Below are positions 24,252 through 35,970 of a stretch of 64,000 nt of DNA, in pieces. Every line of letters begins with the position of its first letter. Within the stretch, counting starts at the first letter, position 1. The DNA comes from Mallotus nudiflorus. Its lineage: Eukaryota > Streptophyta > Magnoliopsida > Malpighiales > Euphorbiaceae. The position numbers and the translations under genes were made by a program. The stretch lies in contig CANTUR010000112.1 of assembly GCA_947683625.1 (NCBI GenBank), positions 248,501 to 312,500 of the forward strand, in the 5' to 3' direction. The notes below the pieces were generated by a model that was given only the letters and a program-made list of their open reading frames with translations, did no database searches and was not told where the DNA came from.

Positions 24252-26924
24252 CAGGATGCTCAGGCATCTAATGCAGTCGTGGCAGGTGTTGTTTCTGTTT
24301 GTTACCTGGATGCATGGGTTTTGTTTGATCCGGGTGCCACGCATTCGTTTGTTTCTCCTGTTTTTGCTTTTAAATCTTGTTGGCAAGCTTCGAGAATGGC
24401 TTTTCCTTTGTCTGTTGCCACTCCTCTGAGCGATTCCTTGGACACTGATATTGTTCTTTCTGGTTGTCCAGTTCTCGTGGGAGATAGAGAATTACCCGCT
24501 GATTTGATTTTGTTGGATGTGATGGAGTTTGATGTCATTTTGGGAATGGATTGGTTATCTCAGCACTTCGCCATGGTAGATTGCAGGAATAAGGAGGTGA
24601 CTTTTAGAATTCCTGGTGAAGAAGAGTTTAAGTTTGTTGGTGATAGGAGTTCAGCACCTCAGAATCTTATTTCTGTTATTACGGCTAGGAAGTTGTTGAG
24701 GAAAGGTTGTCAGGGATATTTGGCATTGGTCAGGGATATGTCAGTGGAGAAGTTATCACTCACAGATGTTCCTATTGCTTGTGAGTTTCCTGATGTTTTT
24801 CCCGAGGAGTTGCTAGGTTTACCACCTCACAGAGAGATTGAGTTCTATATAGATGTGGTTCCAGGTACTACTCCTATATCTATGCCACCCTATCGAATGG
24901 CTCCTGCAGAGTTGAAAGAGTTAAAGGAGCAGTTGCAAGAGTTGTTGGATAAAGGTTTCATTAGACCTAGTGTTTCTCCTTGGGGTGCACCAGTCTTGTT
25001 TGTGAAGAAGAAGGATGGTACCCTGAGACTGTGCATTGACTACAGAGAGTTGAATAAGGTGATAGTGAAGAACAAGTATCCTCTCCCGAGGATAGATGAT
25101 TTATTTGATCAGCTACAGGGTGCACAGTTCTTTTCTAAGGTTGACTTGAGGTCGGGTTATCATCAGCTGCATATCAGTGAATCTGATATTCCTAAGACAG
25201 CGTTTCGCACTAGATATGGCCATTATGAGTTTCTGGTGATGTCTTTTGGTTTGACTAATGCACCAGCAGCTTTTATGGATCTGATGAACAGAGTATTCAG
25301 ACCGTATGTGGATCAGTTTGTAGTAGTCTTCATTGATGATATACTGGTATATTCAAGGAGTATGGAAGAGCATGTATATCATTTGAGGATTGTACTACAG
25401 ACATTGAGAGATCATCAGCTTTATGCTAAATTCTCGAAGTGTGATTTCTGGATGGAGAGTGTTTCTTTTCTTGGACACGTAGTGTCTAAAGAAGGTATTC
25501 AGGTTGATCCACAAAAGGTTAAGGCAGTGTCTGAATGGCCTAGACCTACTTCTGTTACGGAGATTCGGAGTTTTCTGGGTTTAGCTGGGTATTATAGGCG
25601 GTTTGTGCAGGATTTTTCCAGGATAGCAGCCCCTATGACTCGCTTGACTCAGAAGAATGTTAGATTCGAGTGGTCAGAAGCTTGTGAGAATAGTTTTCAG
25701 TTGTTGAAGGAGAAGTTGACCACAACGCCAGTATTAGCTTTGCCTAATAGTGTGGATAAGTTCACAGTTTACTGTGATGCCTCTAGAATTGGTCTTGGTT
25801 GTGTGTTGATGCAGAATGGAAGGGTGATAGCCTATGCTTCGAGGCAGTTGAAGAAGCATGAGCAGAACTATCCTACACATGATCTTGAGATGGCTGCAGT
25901 GATCTTTGCTTTGAAGATTTGGAGACATTATTTGTACGGGGTGACTTGTGAGATATTTACTGATCACAAGAGCCTTAAGTACATTTTTCAGCAGCGAGAT
26001 TTGAATTTGAGGCAGAGAAGATGGTTGGAATTGTTGAAGGATTATGATTGCGAGATTCTTTACCATCCGGGTAAAGCTAATGTGGTAGTAGATGCCTTGA
26101 GTAGAAAGTCCTCAGGTAGTCTTGCTCACATCAGTGTTGAGAGGAGACCATTAATCCAGGAGTTGCATCTGATGGTGGATCAAGGTCTGATGATGAAGAT
26201 TAGTAGATCAGGTGGACTGCTAGCTCAGTTTAAAGTGCGATCTGTACTGAGGGATAGGATTAAAGCAGCTCAGAGCCGAGATCCTATTCTGGAAGAGCTT
26301 GCAGAGAATGTTCGAGCAGGGAAGTTCACTGATTTCACACTTGATGATGATGGTGTGTTGTGGATCAGTGGTAGATTGTGTGTTCCTGATGTGGATGATT
26401 TGAGAGAGGAGATCCTAGAGGAAGCACATTCTACAACCTACAGTGTTCATCCAGGTGTCACTAAGATGTACCACAGTATCAGAGATTTATACTGGTGGGA
26501 CGGATTGAAGAAAGATGTTGCTGATTATGTTGCTAAGTGCTTGACGTGTCAGCAAGTGAAAGCCGAACATCAGAAGCCTTCTGGGAAGCTTCAACCTCTT
26601 CCTATTCTCGAGTGGAAATGGGAAAGGATAGCTATGGATTTTGTGGTCAGTTTACCTCGTTCGAAGGATGGATACGATTCCATCTGGGTGATTGTAGACA
26701 GATTAACGAAGTCTGCACATTTCTTGCCTATGAAAGCCACATATTCAGTTGCTAGATTGGCGAAGTTGTACGTGAAGCATATTGTGTGCCTTTATGGAGT
26801 ACCTGTGTCCATTGTGTCAGATAGAGGTTCGGTGTTTACTTCTCGTTTTTGGCAAAAGTTGCAGGAAGCGATGGGCACTAGGTTGGATTTTAGTACTGCT
26901 TTTCATCCTCAGACAGATGGCTAG
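24252..26924 (+). pseudogene. Tekay pol: protease, RT, RNase H, integrase (core)
   Basis: The same frame as gag stays open to a TAG at 26922. Order: protease with LFDPGATHSFVS (D-P-G, a variant seen in this lineage); RT from about 24880 with KDGTLRLCIDYRELN, PLPRIDDLFDQL, FSKVDLRSGYHQ and the FIDD catalytic box at 25329-25340; RNase H with VYCDAS, IAYASRQLKKHE and THDLEMAAVIFALK; integrase with an HHCC finger (H..H ... C-L-T-C-Q-Q-V-K), MDFV and VSDRG (two catalytic Asp) and FHPQTDG. The stop falls where the motif HPQTDGQSERT should continue, before the catalytic Glu. Apart from that stop this stretch is fully open, so decay is recent. Confidence 0.96.
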
Positions 26925-27676
26925 TCTGAGAGGACGATCCAGACACTGGAAGATATGTTGAGGATGTGTGTCTTGGATTTAGGAGGTAGCTGGGATGATC
27001 ATTTGTCGCTTGTTGAGTTTGCATATAATAACAGCTACCATAGCAGCATTGGCATGGCACCGTATGAGGCTTTGTATGGAAGGAAGTGTAGATCCCCGTT
27101 GAGTTGGGATGAGATTGGTGAGAGAGCTTTGACTGGACCTGAGATGGTTCAGGATGTTGCAGAGAAGGTCACCGTGATTAAACGAAGATTAGAGACAGCA
27201 GTAAGCAGACAGAAGATTTATGCGGATCCTAGGCGCAGAGATGTGAGTTTCAGGTTGGAGATTTTATTTTTCTGAAAGTATCTCCGATGAAGGGTGTGAT
27301 GAGATTTGGCAGGAAGGGTAAGTTAGCACCGAGATACATTGGACCGTTTGAGATTCTGGAGAGAGTTGGCACTGTTGCATATCGGTTGGATTTGCCTCTG
27401 AGTATGTCACAAGTGCATCCAGTATTTCATATCTCGATGTTGAGGAAGTATATCTCAGATCCTTCACACGTGTTGCAGCCAGACAGTGTGGAAGTGAGTG
27501 AAGATTTGACGTTTGTGGAAGAACCTGTGACGATCGTTGATTATCAAGTTCGACAGTTGCAATCGAAGCAGATTCCAATGGTCAAGGTTCTGTGGCGCAT
27601 CGATAAAGTTGAGGAGCATACGTGGGAGACTGAAGCTGAGATGCGAGCTTCTTACCCGTATCTCTTTCCTTCTTGA
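26925..27676 (+). pseudogene. Tekay pol: integrase end and chromodomain, one stop and one frameshift
   Basis: After the stop at 26922 the frame goes on with SERTIQTLEDMLR (the catalytic Glu is in SERT), FAYNNSYHSSIGMAPYEALYGRKCRSP and a coiled stretch to about 27243. There one base is missing compared with the expected D-V-E-F-Q pattern. Reading resumes one frame off, open at 27287-27676, with GPFEIL..VG.VAYRLDLP, VHPVFHISMLRKY and a C-terminal chromodomain-like segment (PVTIVDYQVRQLQSKQIP ... VKVLWR ... EEHTWETEAEMRASYPYLF). The chromodomain is thought to guide chromovirus insertion toward heterochromatin marks. Confidence 0.93.
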
Positions 27677-27710
27677 TCTTATTTTCTGGAATTCGGGGAT
27701 GAATTCTTGT

Positions 27711-27723
27711 AAGGGGGGAAGAC
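27711..27723 (+). other. Tekay polypurine tract
   Basis: AAGGGGGGAA at 27711-27720 then GAC, directly before the TGTAATATCC start of the 3' LTR. Confidence 0.92.
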
Positions 27724-30700
27724 TGTAATATCCCGTGTTTTTAGAATATTTTTACACTGTACCGGGATATGCAGTGTCAACAATTTTTGTATATATATTA
27801 CGATATTTTTATGAGTTGTTATGTATTTTAAACCTATTTTAATTACGGTGTTTTATCTATAGTACTTTACGTAAAATTTTTCCGGAACATGCATTTTCGG
27901 GGAAATTTTCACGTAAATATTTTAGTATTAATTATTTTAAATATATCTTCGGACTTGCATGAACTCATACGTATTTTTAAATTACTAAATAAAGTCGTGT
28001 GTATATATTTATTTAATTAGGGTTTAATATATTACCCTAATATTTTATTATTTATTTATTTATTTATTGTTATTTAATTATTTATTTATTATTAAATTAT
28101 TAAAATTTTTATTTATTATTATTTTATTATTTTATTTTCTTTTTCTTTTTCTTTTTCTTTTTTTTTCTTCTTTCTTTTCTTTCTTTCTTTTTCTTTTTTT
28201 TTCTTCTTCTTCTTCTTCTTTTCTTCTCTCCCGCGCCCGACCATTCTTCCTTCCCCTCACTGTCTGCAACTCCGGCCACCTATCGTCGGTGTGCCTCTTG
28301 GCTTGCCACCGCCGTTCCCAGCCGTCCCCCTTCGCCAGCAGCTCCCTTCCCCGGCGCCGGCAGCTCCATTCTTCCTCTTTTGGCCGAAATCAACCCTTCG
28401 TCGTTTCTCCCTCCTCCGGCCATCGTTTTTGACACCGCCAGTCACTTTCTTCTCCTTGAGCTCTGGTGAGTGTGATTCTAGCTTTGGTTTGAGCTGAATT
28501 GGTCTAGAATTGCTTAGGTTTCGAATTTTCAATTTCGGCCTATTAGGGTTTTTGATTTTTTTTGAGCTTCGAATTGATTGATTCATGAAAACTTCCTTCA
28601 CAAATGTTGAATATAGTAGCTCAATCTACATGTATGAATTTTTGTAGAATTTTTGGAGATTGTTCGGATTTTTGGGTATTTTTGAATATTTTAATATTAT
28701 TTTCTAATTTTTGGAAATTAATTATTTAAATTATGAAATTGGGATTTATGGTTAAATTAGGTGTTGAAATGAATTATAGGAATTTATTTGGAATTTTTAT
28801 GAATTTCTAAGTATTTATTTTCAATTAATTGAGTTTATGTGATTTTGAGAAATTAGGTTAATTGTGTTTTTATTTGAATTTAATTGGTTAATTGAGTTTA
28901 ATTATTGATATTATTGATAAATATGTTGAGAAAATTAATTTTGGATAATTGTATGATTTTTGGTGAATTTTTGAAGTAATTTAAGTATATTTATATATAT
29001 ATGGGTATTTTGGTAATTTTATCCTAAATTGGCTAAAAATGTAATTTAATTGGTTTTAATAGTTATTTAAGGTATAAAAATGATTTCTATAAATTATTTA
29101 GTATTTTTAACTACTTAAAATTATTTTTCGTAAATTATTTTCAATTATATATATAATATACGGTTTTTCTAATAAAATGAGTTTTTGTTGGTTTTTACAG
29201 TGTTTAAAGGTTAATTATGTAATTTCTACCTATAAAATGTATTTTTAGGTTTTAAGGATATTTTTGGTATTTCTGAATTATTCTGTGTTTGTGAACCCCG
29301 GTCGGTAGATTGTAGTCTAGAGTCCGACCGAGGGGTTGTGGATTGTGTTGAGCTTATTTTATGAAGTGTGTTTCTTTGCAGGGTCGGCTCTACTCTTTTG
29401 AGTAGAGAGATGTCCGTTTTACAGGGGAGATTCTGTCAAATTTTTGATAGAATTCTCGTAAAACGTGATATCCAGTCGAACCCTAATTTCTGATTCTGTG
29501 TTTAATACTCTAGATCGAATTCTAGGATTTCTGTTAGGATTATTCTGATGTCGGTTACTTATTTCTTGTTTGGTTGTGCCGAGACCGAGGGCTAGTGGAC
29601 CAGGCCCGTCGGACCCGTCTCGTGGAGCGCACTAGGTGAGTTACTATACTATATATATATATGCTTAGGATGCATGATTTAGAAATATACGTTTTACTTT
29701 GATTAAAATGCATAAATAATGTGATTTGTATTTAAGTATATTTTTGGTTTATTTTTGGTATATAATAAATTATATACATGTTTTATTAATAAAATATATT
29801 TAAAATGTTTTTAAATATATTTTTAGTTTAATTTATGATTTGATTGAATTTATTTGACATATATATACTCGAAATATACCTGGTTTACTTTTGGTATATT
29901 TCTGGTATATATATGGTTTATATTGTTGTTTTAATTAAATTCATGCATCATTTATTGTGAATGAATGATTTATATTATTAATGAAGGATATCAATAGAAC
30001 GTGCTACCTAGTGGGCAGCACTAGGACCGAGTACGTACCGGTACGCCTATAGTATTTAGGCTATAATACTAACTTATTTGTGGATATTGATTTGATGTGA
30101 TTATTGATATGTGTGAGATATGGTTTGTGGGTGTGGTTGCTGGAGCTCGATTGACCAAGTGTCTCGGGGCCAATCACACTGGCAGTCAGACTGCTGGAGC
30201 TCGGTTGACTTAGTGTCTCGGGGCCAGTCTACTGTCCAAATGGATTAAGTGGATATATTTGGAATAAGTGAGCCTGTATGGCTAGAGTGTTGTCTAACAC
30301 TATTTCTGAGGTTACGATATTCTAGGGTTCTATGTGATCCTTCATAAATCATGATTTTAAATAAAAGTATATAAAAATGATTTTACTGCATCTGTGTGAA
30401 TTTGCCTGTATATATACATATTAGATATGTATTATTGACTGTATGCATTTTCATTTAGTATGTATGTATATATATTATAGTAATTCACTCAGTGAGGTCT
30501 GACTCCCCTCCGTTGACTATTTTTCAGGAGAGTCAACTTCTTCAGACCTCAGTAGCAGGTCGATACGCTGGATTTCTTATGCTCCGACTTCTTTGTGTAA
30601 ATTATCTACTTGAGTCTTATTTATTTTATCTAGACACTGCAATAGTTGTGAATTAAAGTATTGGATTTCATGTATTTTATTTTAAAAGAGATGTATTATA

Positions 30701-30928
30701 TTGAAACTAGATTTGTATTAAAGATTATATATCTATGAGATGAGATTTGATTTAAATCCAATTGATGTGAATAATATTATGATATTATGATTTTATTTCC
30801 GCTGCATATAATATTGTTATTGTTATTATTGTATGATTTATTTTATTTTTAGGCTTGCTACGGGTTCCGGATTCGAAAGAATTCCCGTTCCCTAACGCCG
30901 GTCATGGCCCCTGTTTTGGGTCGTGACA
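27724..30928 (+). repeat. Tekay element 3' LTR
   Basis: 3205 bp, same start (TGTAATATCCCG) and end (GTCGTGACA) as the 5' LTR and co-linear with it. Differences are scattered substitutions and short indels, mostly in the pyrimidine tract and first 400 bp. Confidence 0.96.
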
Positions 30929-30933
30929 AAATA
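30929..30933. repeat. Target-site duplication of the Tekay-type element, right copy
   Basis: AAATA, identical to 19516-19520. Confidence 0.92.
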
Positions 30934-31268
30934 ATAAATTTAATTGTTATTACAAACCTTAGGATATAATCTAAGTCCATTATCATTCCAAGCATGTATC
31001 ACAAGCAAAAATCAAGTAAAATCCAACTCTTTCATGTTAAAATTAATTTTCAAAGCATACAAGCATAAAGGAATAATATTTATAAGTTTTAGGAGTTCTC
31101 ATGAGTGGTTTGGCCAAAAATGACAATAGCCATTTACAAGCTGCTCACGACCCCGAGATAACTCCTTACGATCGTGCGCACCCCTAAATTGATTCTAAGC
31201 CATTTTTTGCACATATTAACCATAAAACTTACCAAAAAAGGGGCTATTATACTAAAGTGCAAAAAGGG
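30934..31268 (-). other. copia-2 5' leader, part next to the PBS
   Basis: Continuation of the copia-2 leader on the far side of the nested element. It contains CTGCTCACGACC near 31140. At 31233-31282 there is a tandem duplication of about 27 bp that includes the primer-binding site. Confidence 0.75.
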
Positions 31269-31280
31269 GCTCTTATACCA
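31269..31280 (-). other. copia-2 primer-binding site
   Basis: Minus reading TGGTATAAGAGC, one mismatch from TGGTATCAGAGC, the copia site for initiator tRNA-Met, two bases inside the 5' LTR. A more decayed second copy (AGTATAATAGCC) lies about 27 bp further in. Confidence 0.82.
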
Positions 31281-31282
31281 CT

Positions 31283-33409
31283 TGAAAGGAATTGATTATG
31301 CAACTTACAAGTGTAGTGGGTGAAATTTTAAAATTTTCACTAGCATAACCCTTCATGACATGAATAATTCCATTCCCAAGGATCCATTTTGCATTTTACA
31401 TATAGCTAAATATCAAAAGAATATATACATACATCAACCTAGGAAACTCTAAGTTTAGGAGAACTTACAATCTCCTAGCTTAATGCATACAACAATAGTT
31501 ATCTTTAAGTTTTGGATGCTTTAGGTTCAACACTTGAATCAAATGCTCTAGCCTCCCAAATGTAAGGCCTCTAGTTTAAAACACCAAAGCTCTACCAAAC
31601 CACCTTCTTTCCTTGAATTGATTAGATGTAAGTGTTCTCTCTATTAATCCTCATAAATCTTGCACTAATTTAGCAAGAACACTTAGGGTTTATTTTGTAT
31701 AGATGTTTTCCTCTATTTTGGTGGTGTGTATCTCTAACCATTTAACCTTAGATACATATCTTAGGTTATGTATATATGTAGAGAAAGCATGCTCCTTATC
31801 ATATTATCTCTTATCTAATAAGTATATAACTTATCCTAATAATTATACAAAGTTGTATATGTGATTCACTAGTGTACAAAGAAGAAGTACATAATACATC
31901 TCATGTATTATGTCCACATTCATTCTACACTTATCAGTGCAACCTAATCCTTATCTTTTGCCTTCGTAAAAAGTTTACACATAAAAGAAAATGTGCCTAA
32001 TATGCCAAATTTGTCATGATCAACAATTTACTTATAAAAGATAATGTGTGCCTAACATGACAAAGTTGACTATATCCTTTTATATGGACTTAGGCTTGGT
32101 AATTGGGCCAGCAATTGGCCCAAGCCCAATCCATTAAAAAAATGGGCCTAGATTAAGTTCATGGGATTTTTCAACATTTTAGATTAATCTTTGATCCAAC
32201 ACTCTTTTGAGCCTAGGCTTAAACAACTTGGACCATTAATCTAAGTCCAAATAGAAATAACATATATTATTAATTTAATACATTAATCAATATCTCATAT
32301 TAATTAAATATTCAATTAAACACTTTAATCAATAAGTAGATTAATATTGATGATGATTTGGTGAAACTCTTTTAGGTGTGACTTATTAGGTTTATCTCTA
32401 ATTGGTAATGAGAAAATAATATCAACACTTGATATTATTTGAAACTCCTTTCAAATCTAAATGTGAAAATCTCAATTATACACATTTAGTTCTCATAAGT
32501 TGTAAGTGACCCCTAGCATTGATATCACAACTATCCAATTAGAAATTAATGCATGTATTGATTCACACAAACCCTTTGGTCATAATTACCATGTATTAAA
32601 ATCCTTTCATTAGAAGATCCCAATATAGCCTAGATTCATAGTTTAGTCAAACTTTAATAGCTATATCTTATGACCTCATCTCAAGTTATAATTTTTTATA
32701 AAACATAACAAATACTAGAAACACTTTTCTAACACTGAAACTCTTTCAAGCTCTGTCATGTTTGTCCTGGCTAGGAACTTATTCATCAAGAACAAACTTA
32801 GCATAAGATCTTATCTTGGTTTACTCTAAGCATTGAATCCTATCTTGGTCGAACACTCAACCCTACATTTAACTAAATACAGCCATCACATGCCATATTC
32901 CCATGTGTGATTAACATAAGCATATAAGCAGTAACAAACCCTAACCGCTCAAATGTGGATGACTGTGTCACCTCAGGTCAAAGGACTGTATGTACCATTA
33001 TGAACTAGATTGTGATTGTTGATTATAAGTGAATATATATGCAATCATAAATCTAACATCACTGTTTGATCCACCTATCACATGAGTATCCACTCATCTA
33101 TTCTAATACCTTATATCAAGTAGCATGAGACTCATAACCTCTCACTATTAGTATTACATACTAATCAAGGAAAATAGATAAAGGTAATAGTCAAATTAAT
33201 ATTATCCAAATATTAATTTATCGACTATGAACATTTTATAACATATGTACTAAATGAATTTGTAGTTCATATTTTCAACTCTTGATAATAAATTTATTTA
33301 ACATGATGCTAGAATATTAGATAATAGATTATTATTTTATTACCATTTAGGATAATTTACATTGTAAAAATATGTGATTGGTCTCTAGGGCATACCATTT
33401 ATACTAATA
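31283..33409 (-). repeat. copia-2 5' LTR
   Basis: About 2127 bp, co-linear with 12302-14536 but with many substitutions and indels, including a missing block near 32290-32320. In plus reading it begins TGAAAGGAATTG and ends ACTAATA. Confidence 0.88.
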
Positions 33410-34140
33410 ATTTGTCAATTGTAGGGATTTGAATAAGACGTGTCTGAAAGATTAATTTTCTTTGCCTCACACAGATGTATTATTGACAATGCTGCTATTT
33501 TTGCAATGTATTCCTTCTTGAATGATTTTTCTAGCTACAATAAGATTTTAATGGCCATTATTAACAATTCAAAAATAGCTTTAATAATAGAATGGATACT
33601 TTCTCTTATAAGGTAATGTCGTTTAGCTAGAAAAATGTGGGTGCAACCTACTAAAGTATGGCTAGAGCCATATTTTATGACATGATACATAAGCAAGAAT
33701 AGGTATATGTAAACGATATGATAGTAAAGTTAGAAATGAGGGAAGCACATTCAATAGCACTTAAAAAACTCTTAAAAGAGTCGAAAAGTACAGCTTAAGG
33801 CTCAATCTTAAAAAGTGTATATTTAGGGTAACTTTAAGTAAGATTCTGGGATATATAATCAATCAAAAAGGAATCAAAGTGGATGCATATAAAGCAAAAG
33901 CAATATGAAAATGCAATCCCAATGATAGAAAAAGAAATCAAGGGTTTTTAAGAAGATTCATTGTTAAGCTAATAGTTGTGTGTGAATTGATCTTCAAATT
34001 GCTTAGAAAAAATCAATCAATCAAATGAAATGAATAATGTCAAATAGCTTTCAATAAAATTAAAGACTATTTGGCCAATCTGCCAATGTTGAAGCATTCT
34101 AAATCCAAAAAGTCATTGACCTTATATTTAACAAGGGAAT
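33410..34140 (+). pseudogene. Tat-1 RT (rest) and start of RNase H, broken
   Basis: Words in order: VNCRDLNKTCLKD (RT), then heavily changed sequence where the YVDD box should lie, LRLNLKKCIFRVT.SKILGYIINQKGIKVDAYKAKAI, FLRRFIV, IFKLLRKNQSIK and CQIAFNKIKDYLANLPMLKHSKSKKSLTLYL. This is the usual end of RT and connection to RNase H in gypsy pol. There are stops and frame changes at many places. Confidence 0.85.
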
Positions 34141-34900
34141 GTATTTGGTGCCATATTAGCCCAAGGGGGAGAAGCTAGAAAAGAACATGTTGTTTATTAT
34201 CTCAATAAGAAAATGTTGTCGTTTGAGGAAAAGCACAACTAAGTTGAACAAATATTCTTGGTAATGGTATAAGCTATAAAGAAGTTGAGGCATTACTTCT
34301 AGTCTTATAAAATTCAAGTTACATCCAAGATGGATCCAATGAAGTACTTATATAAAGCTCCATTTTTAGTGGGGAAGTTGGCCAAATGGCTAGTGCTATG
34401 GACAAAATTTGATGTGTAATATCTAATTAAGAAGATAGTGAAAAGAAGGGCAGTTGGCAAATTCTTGGCTCTAAACCCACTCTTCGACTTAGAGGAAGTT
34501 CAATTGGATTTTCCAAATGACATCAATCTAGCCATTAAAGTGCAGGGATGGCACGTGTACTTCAAAGGGGGAGTGAATCAATTCGGCATTGGAATTGGAT
34601 TCATTCTAATAACACCTAAAGGTAAAGTGGTGTTTATTGCTAAGAAATAAACACTTAGAGTTCCAAGCAATAAAGCTAAATATGAAGCATGCACATTCAA
34701 GATGGAAGCATTTATAGCTTTAGGGTAATAAAAGTTGAGATATTAGGAGATACCATGTTAGTGATCAATCAAACTATAAAAGAATAGGAAGCAAAAGAAC
34801 AACATTTGAAGACATATCTAAATCATCTTCACTAGCTAGTTCAATCCTTTAAAAATGTAAATTTTTTACCTAATAAGAAGTCATATCACACTACGGTGTA
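34141..34900 (+). pseudogene. Tat-1 RNase H and additional archaeal-type RNase H
   Basis: Short words of the first RNase H survive in shifting frames at 34150-34430. The open piece 34438-34650 (about 70 residues) has NPLFDLEEVQLDFPND, GWHVYFKGGVNQFGIGIGFILITPKG, matching the GW.MYFDGA.N..G.GIGAVLI.P.G start of the second, archaeal-type RNase H that marks Tat/Ogre/Retand elements. The usual catalytic Asp of FDGA is Lys here (FKGG). Confidence 0.8.
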
Positions 34901-35970
34901 TTATACAAAAAAACTTATGATAAAGTAAAACTCTAATGTCTAAATAAAACTGAAGCAATAAGGGTAATAGAAGAAGTACACGAGGGTGTCTATAGTCCAC
35001 ACATGAATGAGGAAATGTTAGCCAAGAAAATAATGAGATAAGGTTTTTTATAGCTAACAATGATGGAAGACTACATCAAATTCATTTGAAAATGTCACAA
35101 ATATCAAAGTCATGGTGATGTTAGTCATCTTTCATTAATAAAATTACATTTAATATCATCTCTCTGGCCATTCTTAGCATGAGGATTAAATATAATTGGT
35201 GAAATCCATCCTATAGCCTCAAATGGAGACAAATTCATCCTAATTACAATTAACTACTTCACAAAATGGGTTGAGGCAAAATCATATGCTAAATTGAGGG
35301 CAAAGCAAGTGCCTAAGTTCATCAGGAAAAATCTATTCTATCAATATAGAATTCCTTATCACATAGTCTAGGACAATAATGTACAATTCCAAGGCAAAGT
35401 TAAAGAATTATGAGGAGATATTAGGTGGAACACCATAAGTTATCACCATACAGACTATAAGTTAATGGCACTATTAAAACTACAAATAAAGCATAAAAAA
35501 AAGATCTTTGCTAAAATGACTCAAATGTATCAGGATTTATGAGGATACTAAAAAATAGTTAGGACTTTAATTAGTGCCACTTCATTTTTACTAGTGGAAA
35601 TATAAACAAAATCTCTCTATATAGTGATTCAATTAGAATTACCTGAGGCATAATGGGCTGAGTAGAAACATGCCAATTTAACACTATTAGACAGTTAAAG
35701 ACTCAAACATTGTATCACATGCATATATACCAAGCCCAATTGGCCAAAGCCTTCAACAGAAGGGTAAAACACAAGAGTGTTAGTATGATACTAGGTGTTA
35801 AAACTGTTTTAGATCTAAGAAGAAAGTTCAAACCAAACTGTAAAGGCCCATAACTAGTTAAAACTATCTTATCTAAAAGAGCAGTCAAATTGATGGATAA
35901 TAAGGGGAACAAGTTTGCAGAGCCGGTCAATGTCGATCGCCTAAAGAAATATTATGTCCAAAAATATTAA
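34901..35970 (+). pseudogene. Tat-1 integrase, broken
   Basis: Plus-frame words: EVHEGVYSPHMNEEMLAKKIMR (finger His), KCHKYQSHGD (finger Cys changed to Y.), WPFLA.GLNIIGEIHPIASNGDKFILITINYFTKWVEA (first catalytic Asp region), FYQYRIPYHIV.DNN (second), then degraded sequence, AFNRRVKHKSV and KGP.LVKTILSKRAVKLMDN....PVNVDRLKKYYV at the end. At least a dozen stops occur. Confidence 0.85.

Larger units (their letters stand above)
19521..30928 (+). mobile_element. Tekay/Del-type Ty3/gypsy chromovirus, young, nested in copia-2
   Basis: A complete 11.4-kb element: LTRs 19521-22737 and 27724-30928, PBS 22742-22752, one gag-pol frame from 22935, PPT 27711-27720, perfect 5-bp target duplication. The LTRs are near-identical: about 11 differences in the first ~370 bp, fewer further in. 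Pol order is PR-RT-RH-INT-chromodomain with a FIDD RT box, as in Tekay/Del. Four in-frame stops and one frameshift make it non-autonomous today. Confidence 0.95.
12302..33409 (-). mobile_element. Ty1/copia LTR retrotransposon (copia-2), interrupted by a nested gypsy element
   Basis: A full-length but dead copia element on the minus strand: 5' LTR 31283-33409, PBS 31269-31280, leader, gag, protease, integrase, RT, RNase H, PPT 14537-14548 and 3' LTR 12302-14536. The leader is split by the Tekay-type element 19521-30928. The LTRs differ by roughly 8-12 % in the stretch I compared by eye, plus indels, so it is clearly older than the nested element. All coding domains carry stops. Confidence 0.92.
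33410..35970 (+). mobile_element. Tat/Ogre-type gypsy element (Tat-1), right half
   Basis: It starts with the second copy of the 5-bp duplication and goes on in the RT motif interrupted at 12301. Then come the rest of RT, RNase H, a second archaeal-type RNase H, integrase, and the end of pol at about 35970. All are degenerate, with many stops. The strand and order match the left half. Confidence 0.88.

Noticed and set aside
25734..26066. 110-codon minus-strand open frame
   Set aside because: Antisense shadow of the Tekay RNase H.
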